Assembly (NCBI GenBank): GCA_023397905.1
Contig: JAEWSZ010000239.1
Coordinates: 1-6,009, forward strand
Length of the DNA: 6,009 nt
Source of the DNA: Bacillota bacterium
Lineage (GTDB): Bacteria > Bacillota > Clostridia > Acetivibrionales > DSM-1351
Direction of reading: 5' to 3'
Below are positions 1 to 3,711 of the stretch, one piece after another (the stretch's first letter is position 1; every line of letters starts with the position of its first letter). The notes beneath the pieces were generated by a model, which saw nothing but the letters and a program-made list of their open reading frames with translations, was not told the DNA's origin and did not search any database. A program made the translations under genes and the position numbers.

Positions 1-203
1 GCTGTGAGGGCGCTGTATACAATAACGTTTACTGTTCCTATTCCCACGGAAGCCTTCTCCCCAAAAATCCCGGGCTGGCCGACCACCTGCTTTCCCTGGC
101 GCTCAAGCAGAAATATGATGATTTTCAAGGCCTGGGGCAATTGGAGGATGACTTTGAAACCGCCGCAAGGACTTCCATGCTTCAAAGAATTTTGAAAAAA
201 TAG
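1..203 (+). CDS. gatD: GatD, lipid II isoglutaminyl synthase glutaminase subunit (3' end only)
   Basis: This is the last 66 codons of a gene whose 5' end lies outside the window. It reads in the frame starting at base 3 and stops at TAG 201-203. The tail contains NNVYCSYSHGSLLPKNPGLA, which matches the C-terminal part of class I CobB/CobQ-like glutamine amidotransferases. The histidine of the Y-x-HG motif would be the catalytic His that pairs with an upstream Cys. The HG-x-LLPKNP-x-LAD form, followed by a charged tail ending MLQRILKK, fits GatD better than CobQ or CobB. GatD releases ammonia from glutamine and passes it to MurT, which amidates the D-Glu of lipid II to D-isoglutamine at the cytoplasmic face. 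In this family murT normally lies just upstream, outside this window. The nucleophile Cys cannot be seen. Other amidotransferases of the fold remain possible. Confidence 0.72.
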   Translation, partial: CEGAVYNNVYCSYSHGSLLPKNPGLADHLLSLALKQKYDDFQGLGQLEDDFETAARTSMLQRILKK

Positions 204-233
204 TTGACGGGATTTAAGTTAACATGTTAATAT
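204..233 (+). promoter_or_regulatory. Candidate promoter P1 for the aroF T-box leader
   Basis: The -35 hexamer TTGACG (204-209) begins at the base after the gatD stop codon. An 18-bp spacer leads to TAATAT (228-233), which is preceded by TG at 225-226, so it reads as an extended -10. Both hexamers lie upstream of the T-box stem I at 290. The match is reasonable for a housekeeping sigma-A promoter, but it overlaps a second candidate, P2, and either or both could be used. Confidence 0.5.
219..230. repeat. Perfect 12-bp palindrome overlapping the aroF promoter
   Basis: TTAACATGTTAA is identical to its own reverse complement. It covers the -35 of P2 and the extended -10 of P1, the position expected of a repressor operator. 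The region is AT-rich, so chance is a real alternative. No binding protein can be named from the sequence. Confidence 0.4.
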
Positions 234-248
234 ATTTCATAATATAAT
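219..248 (+). promoter_or_regulatory. Candidate promoter P2 for the aroF T-box leader
   Basis: TTAACA (219-224, five of six matches to TTGACA) is followed after 18 bp by a perfect TATAAT (243-248). Transcription would start near 255, leaving about 30 nt before stem I of the T-box. Its -10 is better than that of P1. Its -35 lies inside the 12-bp palindrome at 219-230. Confidence 0.5.
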
Positions 249-545
249 ATTTGTAAACTCAACAAAGAATTTATAAATAAATGTGATGAATGGGAAAAGT
301 AGGTTGTATGAGTCCTCACAGAGAGCGGTGAAATGGTGGAAGCACCGCAGGATAATGTAATTGAAGTTCTCCCATGAACAGTATGGTTGAACCGTGAATG
401 TAGGCCATACCGGGTCTTTCCCGTTAAAGAAGGAGTGTATCGGAACTTGCATTTTTTCACCGCTTAATGCTGGCACATATGAAATCGCTTCAGGTGATGA
501 ATAAGTTTTCCCGTACATGAAATGAGATGGTTTTAATGCCAATTT

Positions 546-579
546 GGGTGGTACCGCGTGGATTATAAGTCCTCGTCCC
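546..579 (+). promoter_or_regulatory. T-box antiterminator
   Basis: GGG (546-548) can pair with CCC (577-579). CGTGGA (557-562) can pair with TCCTCG (570-575) around one T-T mismatch. This leaves the seven-base bulge TGGTACC (549-555), whose first four bases bind the tRNA acceptor end. The 3' strand is the same segment used by the terminator, so the two folds exclude each other. Confidence 0.85.
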
Positions 580-607
580 TTGTTTATCTTGGGATGAGGG
601 CTTTTTT
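567..607 (+). terminator. Intrinsic terminator of the T-box leader
   Basis: AAGTCCTCGTCCC (567-579) pairs with GGGATGAGGGCTT (591-603) around an 11-nt loop. The stem is 13 bp with two G-U pairs and runs into six T residues at 602-607. It lies about 100 bp before the aroF start codon. It would form when tRNA is charged and the antiterminator is not stabilised. Confidence 0.93.
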
Positions 608-656
608 GACGTACGCAGGATTTTTGAGGGCAGAATAACCTAACCGGTGCTTATTT

Positions 657-678
657 AATTTTATATAAAATTTTATAT
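657..678. repeat. Two overlapping AT-only palindromes before the aroF ribosome binding site
   Basis: AATTTTATATAAAATT (657-672) and ATATAAAATTTTATAT (663-678) are each perfect 16-bp palindromes that share ten bases. They lie 15-36 bp upstream of AGGAGG. They could form weak alternative hairpins in the mRNA, but base composition alone makes such palindromes fairly likely. No function is assigned. Confidence 0.35.
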
Positions 679-705
679 TAATACTTTTAACGAGGAGGGT
701 TTTTT

Positions 706-1719
706 ATGATTATTGTAATGAAGCAGGGAGCAACACAACAGGATATCCAGAATGTTGAAAACAGGTTGCTGGAATTGGGATTTAAAACACATCCCATTCA
801 TGGAGATATTAAAACCGTTATAGGCGCCATAGGCGATAAGCGGCTTCTGAACATTCACGCCGTTGCCCAGATGTCCGGCGTAGAAACGCTGGTGCCCATA
901 ATGAAACCGTATAAGCTGGCCAGCAATGAGCTCCAGCAGACACCTACGGTCATTGAAGTGGGAGATGTAAAAATAGGCGGCGAGGAAATAGTGGTAATGG
1001 CAGGCCCTTGCGCTATTGAAAATGAAAATGATTTCGTGGAAACTGCCAGAAGCGTCAAAAAGAGCGGCGCCAAAATCCTCAGGGGCGGCGCTTTCAAGCC
1101 CAGAAGTTCCCCCTATTCCTTTCAGGGCCTTGAGGAGGACGGCCTCAAAATAATGGTTGCAGGCCGTGAAGCAACCGGTTTGAAGCTGGTCACAGAAGTT
1201 GTGGACACCAGAGATGTGGAGCTGGTCAACAGGTATACGGATATTTTTCAGATCGGTGCCAGAAACATGCAGAATTTCCGGCTTTTAAGCGAAGTCGGAA
1301 TGACCAGCAAGCCCGTGCTGCTTAAAAGAGGTCTGTCCGCCACCATTGAGGAATGGCTGATGGCCGCAGAATACATCATTGCCGAAGGCAATCACAATGT
1401 TATCCTCTGCGAAAGGGGTATCCGCACCTTTGAGACCGTGACCAGAAATACCCTTGACTTAAGCGCCATTCCGGCCATAAAGGAAGTATCCCACCTGCCC
1501 GTCGTGGTAGATCCCAGCCATGCCACAGGTAACTGGAAATTCGTGCCCGCCCTGGCCAAGGGAGCCGTTGCCACCGGCGCCGACGGCCTGATAATTGAAG
1601 TTCATCCAAATCCGCCCTGTGCGCTCTGTGACGGGCCTCAATCCTTAAGGCCGGACAAATTTGCTGCTCTTATGGACGAACTGAGGCTGGTGGCCCAGGC
1701 GGTGCAGAGAAAGATCTGA
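706..1719 (+). CDS. aroF: DAHP synthase, type Ib, with ferredoxin-like regulatory domain
   Basis: 3-Deoxy-7-phosphoheptulonate synthase condenses phosphoenolpyruvate and erythrose 4-phosphate, the entry step of the shikimate pathway in the cytoplasm. The protein has 337 residues, close to the Thermotoga maritima enzyme. Residues 1-70 form a ferredoxin-like domain, known in that relative to bind Tyr or Phe for feedback inhibition. Residues about 80-337 form the TIM barrel. Visible motifs are GPCAIEN (100-106), KPRSSPYSFQG (131-141), IGARNMQNF (183-191), CERGIRTFE (235-243) and DPSHATG (269-275). The expected metal ligands Cys102, His272, Glu298 and Asp309 are all present, as are Arg126 and Lys131 of the substrate site. 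The ATG follows AGGAGG (693-698) by seven bases. The gene appears monocistronic, lies behind a T-box leader, and ends before a hairpin. No chorismate mutase domain is fused to it. Confidence 0.97.
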   Translation: MIIVMKQGATQQDIQNVENRLLELGFKTHPIHGDIKTVIGAIGDKRLLNIHAVAQMSGVETLVPIMKPYKLASNELQQTPTVIEVGDVKIGGEEIVVMAGPCAIENENDFVETARSVKKSGAKILRGGAFKPRSSPYSFQGLEEDGLKIMVAGREATGLKLVTEVVDTRDVELVNRYTDIFQIGARNMQNFRLLSEVGMTSKPVLLKRGLSATIEEWLMAAEYIIAEGNHNVILCERGIRTFETVTRNTLDLSAIPAIKEVSHLPVVVDPSHATGNWKFVPALAKGAVATGADGLIIEVHPNPPCALCDGPQSLRPDKFAALMDELRLVAQAVQRKI

Positions 1720-1733
1720 ATCCAGGATTGAGG

Positions 1734-1867
1734 AGCCGGAAATCCGGATTCAGAATGAAAGGCAAAAGAAAGGAATACAGGCAATATTAAAGGGGCGTTG
1801 CCTCGCAACAGCCCCTGCTCTATTTCCCGAATTCTGATTTTCTGATTCTGAATCATGATTTCTGACT
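1734..1867. repeat. Imperfect palindromic intergenic element with 23-bp inverted arms
   Basis: The left arm (1734-1756) and the reverse complement of the right arm (1845-1867) agree at 19 of 23 positions. They share the cores GAAATC and GATTCAGAAT separated by two variable bases. A GC-rich hairpin (1792-1815) sits near the middle. The element fills most of the gap between aroF and the convergent minus-strand gene. A further inverted pair, TCTGAATCC (1715-1723) and GGATTCAGA (1746-1754), links the aroF stop codon to the left arm. It could be a small dispersed repeat (REP or MITE type) or an extended bidirectional terminator. No transposase is present, and copies elsewhere cannot be checked here. 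Confidence 0.55.
1783..1815. terminator. Hairpin between convergent genes, probable terminator
   Basis: GGGGCGTTG (1792-1800) pairs with CAACAGCCCC (1806-1815) through nine base pairs, with one bulged A and a five-base loop. On the minus strand the stem is followed by TTTAATATT, a modest U-tract. It is therefore best suited to end transcripts coming from the minus-strand gene at 1873-2226. On the plus strand the following TGCTCTATTT is poor, so termination of aroF there would be weaker. Confidence 0.6.
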
Positions 1868-1872
1868 AATGA

Positions 1873-2226
1873 TTACCGGCTACTTATTTCTGTCTCACCT
1901 GCCGGCTCCAGTGAAAACTCATTGGCGCCTTTATATACGACCTTGAGATATTTCAAATCTCCATAGGCAGCTCTGTCCGAATCATTCAGCATTACATAAA
2001 CCAGCGTGTTATCATGGATTTTTATATTTATCCTGTCGAAAATATCCTTTTGCAATATCTCAAGTATGGGATTTATATTCTGAGCAGCGGACTGAGCGGA
2101 TTTCGGTTCAACCACCACAGGCATTTTGGAACTGTTCGGGTTCAAAATCTTCACATGTAATATGCCCGGGTCCAGTAAATTTTCCGTAGGATAGAGCAAA
2201 TCGCTTTCATAAAGGAATGAATTCAT
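1873..2226 (-). CDS. Small soluble protein of unknown function
   Basis: I do not recognise this gene. From ATG at 2226 it encodes 117 residues and ends at TAA. There is no signal peptide, membrane segment or cysteine. The N-terminal part has an acidic, proline-containing stretch (ESDLLYPTENLLDPGILHVK), followed by a predicted helix (about 51-67) and a charged C-terminal half that alternates like beta strands (about 68-106). A GTG at 2253 would add nine residues but has no Shine-Dalgarno sequence. The ATG has a G-run (GGGGGG) eight bases upstream, a weak ribosome site, so I prefer it. The gene follows the lytic transglycosylase gene in the same direction after about 155 bp and converges with aroF. 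Sensible amino acid composition over the full length supports a real gene. The function is unknown. Confidence 0.65.
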   Translation of the reverse strand: MNSFLYESDLLYPTENLLDPGILHVKILNPNSSKMPVVVEPKSAQSAAQNINPILEILQKDIFDRINIKIHDNTLVYVMLNDSDRAAYGDLKYLKVVYKGANEFSLEPAGETEISSR

Positions 2227-2268
2227 GATGTTGGCCCCCCATGTATAAATCACACTAATTTTTTTCAG

Positions 2269-2283
2269 ATACGCCCCGCGTAT
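2269..2283. repeat. Short inverted repeat upstream of the unknown gene
   Basis: ATACGC (2269-2274) and GCGTAT (2278-2283) form a perfect six-base inverted repeat around CCC. It lies 43 bp upstream of the ATG at 2226. On the minus strand it is followed by an A-run rather than a T-run, so it is not a terminator in that direction. An operator or mRNA hairpin is possible. The rest of 2227-2381 shows no gene and no convincing promoter. Confidence 0.4.
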
Positions 2284-2381
2284 TTACACTCTCATATGAT
2301 ATTCCGGGTATTCCCGCCAGTACGGCTCCGTTTTGCAAACCTATGCGGACGTAAACCATTTCCGCCGATAATATAAAATTA

Positions 2382-2969
2382 TCACGAATTTAAATTTTCG
2401 TAAAGCTTTTTATACATATCGTTATATTTCTCAATCCTGTCGATGTAGTTTCTTGTTTCTTCAAAAGGTATTTTATCAAGGGTTTTGCCGTCACTGCTGA
2501 CACTTTCGTCCTGCAGCCATTTGGAAACATTTCCGCTTCCGGCATTGTAAGCCGCCAGGGCCAGCTCGGTGTCCTGGTTATACTGCTTCAGCAGCCGGGC
2601 AATATACCAGCAGCCTATGCGTATGTTTGTTTCAGGCTCCAGCAGCATTTCACTGTTAAAATCTGCAATTTCCATTTTCTCCGCAGCCCATTCCCCCGTA
2701 CTGTCCATTATCTGCATCAGGCCCTTGGCATTCCTTGGTGAGACCGCATTGGGGTCAAAGCTGCTCTCTGCCTTGATAACCGAGTACACCAGGCTCTTAT
2801 CCAGAGAATATTCATAAGCATATTTTTCAACGTATTCCGCATAACCAAGCGGGTACAAACGTTTTAGCATATACTGCCCCGAGTATATTGAAAGCAGTAC
2901 CAATAATATTAAAACAGAAAATAAAAGCAATAATTTATATTTTCCGGAAGCTTTCTTTTTTCTTTTCAA
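2382..2969 (-). CDS. Membrane-anchored lytic transglycosylase (SLT domain)
   Basis: This 195-residue protein has a basic N-terminus (KRKKK), a hydrophobic segment at about 12-29 that should anchor it in the membrane, and an extracytoplasmic SLT (goose-lysozyme-like) domain from about 45 to 190. Catalytic Glu68 lies in KAESSF, followed by GLMQIM (83-88), AYNAG (140-144) and the late Tyr of NYIDRI (174-179), the standard motif order of the family. Such enzymes cleave the MurNAc-GlcNAc bond of peptidoglycan and leave 1,6-anhydro-MurNAc ends. The start codon is TTG at 2969, four bases after GGAGG (2974-2978). No ATG occurs before residue 34, which lies beyond the anchor, so TTG is the sensible start. 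The gene follows coaE by 127 bp. Whether it shares the polA-coaE transcript is unclear. Confidence 0.93.
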   Translation of the reverse strand: MKRKKKASGKYKLLLLFSVLILLVLLSIYSGQYMLKRLYPLGYAEYVEKYAYEYSLDKSLVYSVIKAESSFDPNAVSPRNAKGLMQIMDSTGEWAAEKMEIADFNSEMLLEPETNIRIGCWYIARLLKQYNQDTELALAAYNAGSGNVSKWLQDESVSSDGKTLDKIPFEETRNYIDRIEKYNDMYKKLYENLNS

Positions 2970-2973
2970 TTAT

Positions 2974-2978
2974 CCTCC
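2974..2978 (-). promoter_or_regulatory. Ribosome binding site that fixes a TTG start
   Basis: GGAGG on the minus strand lies four bases before TTG (2969-2967). The spacing is slightly short, but no other in-frame ATG or GTG is near. The TTG gives a complete basic-hydrophobic membrane anchor, so the two lines of evidence agree. Confidence 0.75.
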
Positions 2979-2998
2979 GTGTGCCCCTATGTGTAAAT

Positions 2999-3013
2999 GT
3001 CAACTGTGTTGAC
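2999..3013. repeat. Inverted repeat upstream of the lytic transglycosylase gene
   Basis: GTCAAC (2999-3004) and GTTGAC (3008-3013) form a perfect six-base inverted repeat around TGT, 30-44 bp upstream of the TTG start. The minus strand of the left arm contains TTGACA (3003-2998), a perfect -35 hexamer, but there is no -10 hexamer at 16-18 bp. A second small repeat, ATTCAC/GTGAAT (3025-3030/3036-3041), lies next to it. These could be regulatory hairpins or operators. The rest of the 127-bp gap shows nothing else. Confidence 0.4.
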
Positions 3014-3096
3014 CTCATGATTTGATTCACCTTCCGTGAATACACCGGGCTGATTTCATTTTTGATTCTTCAATACTTTTCCGGGTATTTGCCGGG

Positions 3097-3711
3097 TTAA
3101 CACTCTGACAGCTTGTTCAGCCGGGCTTTTACTTCCTCCCTCAGTTGGGAAAAACCGCCGTCATTATTTATTACGGTATCGGCTATACTGAGGTAGTCCT
3201 CGTCGGGAATCTGGGAATTAATACGCGCAACCGCTTCCTCCATCGTCATTCCGTTCCTCTCCATCACCCGCTCGATCCGCAGCTCCTGTGGAGCATATAC
3301 GGTCCACACCCTGTCGCACAAATCAAGGAACCCGGTTTTTATGGGTATGGGCGCATCTATAACGATGATCCCTGTCTTTTTCAACAATTGTTCCCTGACT
3401 CTATCTTCTATTCTCTGTGCCACATATTTATGCACGATGCCGTTTATTATCCCGAGTCTTTCCTTATTGTTGAAAACAACTTCTGCCAGCTTTTTGCGCT
3501 TCAGCTGCCCCCATTCGTCAAGTATATCCACTCCAAATGCTTCTGTCAACTCCAGCAGGGCCTTCTCACCGGGCATTACCACTTCCCTGCTGATGACATC
3601 GGCGTCTATGATAAACGCTCCGAATTCTTTTAGGATACTGCTCACCGTACTCTTACCGCTTCCGATACCGCCGGTGACCCCCAGCACGATAGAATCTCTA
3701 TTTTGTTTCAT
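3097..3711 (-). CDS. coaE: Dephospho-CoA kinase
   Basis: CoaE transfers phosphate from ATP to the 3'-hydroxyl of dephospho-CoA, the final step of coenzyme A synthesis in the cytoplasm. From ATG at 3711 the protein has 204 residues, typical of the family. The P-loop GVTGGIGSGKST (11-22) is followed by the acidic substrate-site motif DAD (36-38). A lid region rich in arginine (about 140-166, with RIERVMERNGM) leads to INSQIPDEDYLSIAD and the C-terminal NND (182-184). The segment DAPIPIK (119-125) occupies the place where many homologues have an L-x-E motif, so a Lys replaces the usual Glu. A GTG at 3726 would give 209 residues, but the ATG overlaps the polA end by 14 bases with a G-rich stretch upstream. 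I prefer the ATG. The overlap suggests translational coupling to polA. Confidence 0.95.
   Translation of the reverse strand: MKQNRDSIVLGVTGGIGSGKSTVSSILKEFGAFIIDADVISREVVMPGEKALLELTEAFGVDILDEWGQLKRKKLAEVVFNNKERLGIINGIVHKYVAQRIEDRVREQLLKKTGIIVIDAPIPIKTGFLDLCDRVWTVYAPQELRIERVMERNGMTMEEAVARINSQIPDEDYLSIADTVINNDGGFSQLREEVKARLNKLSEC

Larger units (their letters stand above)
285..607 (+). promoter_or_regulatory. T-box riboswitch, probably tRNA(Phe)-sensing, controlling aroF
   Basis: The leader has the conserved T-box order. The stem I base pairs ATGGGA (290-295) with TCCCAT (370-375). Loop-E AGTA (298-301) faces GAA (363-365). The middle helix pairs 302-309 with 355-362, and TCCT (313-316) with AGGA (349-352). 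An AGAGAG-type motif precedes the distal hairpin GCGGTG/CACCGC (325-330/343-348). Stem II pairs 381-386 with 405-410. A stem IIA/B pseudoknot pairs CGGG/CCCG (411-414/420-423) and TCTTT/AAAGA (415-419/426-430). Stem III probably spans about 453-503. The T-box core GGTGGTACCGCG lies at 547-558. One base after the loop-E GAA, as in known T-boxes, comes TTC (367-369), a Phe codon. The acceptor-binding bulge reads TGGT (549-552), which fits a discriminator A73 as in tRNA(Phe) or tRNA(Tyr) and argues against tRNA(Trp). Uncharged tRNA should permit read-through into aroF. Confidence 0.95.

Noticed and set aside
4..195. A 63-codon plus-strand open frame at the left edge
   Set aside because: The neighbouring frame, starting at base 3, gives a coherent GatD C-terminus with the HG motif and ends at TAG 201-203. 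The other frame has no recognisable content.
227..542. Two minus-strand open frames across the aroF leader
   Set aside because: They run antisense to a complete T-box structure, have low-complexity translations and lack ribosome sites.
1638..1856. A minus-strand open frame spanning the aroF end and the intergenic element
   Set aside because: It crosses the central hairpin and the aroF coding end and has no ribosome site or recognisable sequence.
2367..2383. GATAAT-ATAAA-ATTATC inverted repeat at the transglycosylase stop codon as a terminator
   Set aside because: The stem is only A/T-rich and weak, and no T-run follows on the minus strand.
2975..3003. A sigma-A promoter for the transglycosylase gene built on TTGACA (3003-2998, minus strand)
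   Set aside because: At 16-18 bp the -10 position is GC-rich. The nearest GATAAT-like hexamer is 23 bp away and overlaps the start codon.
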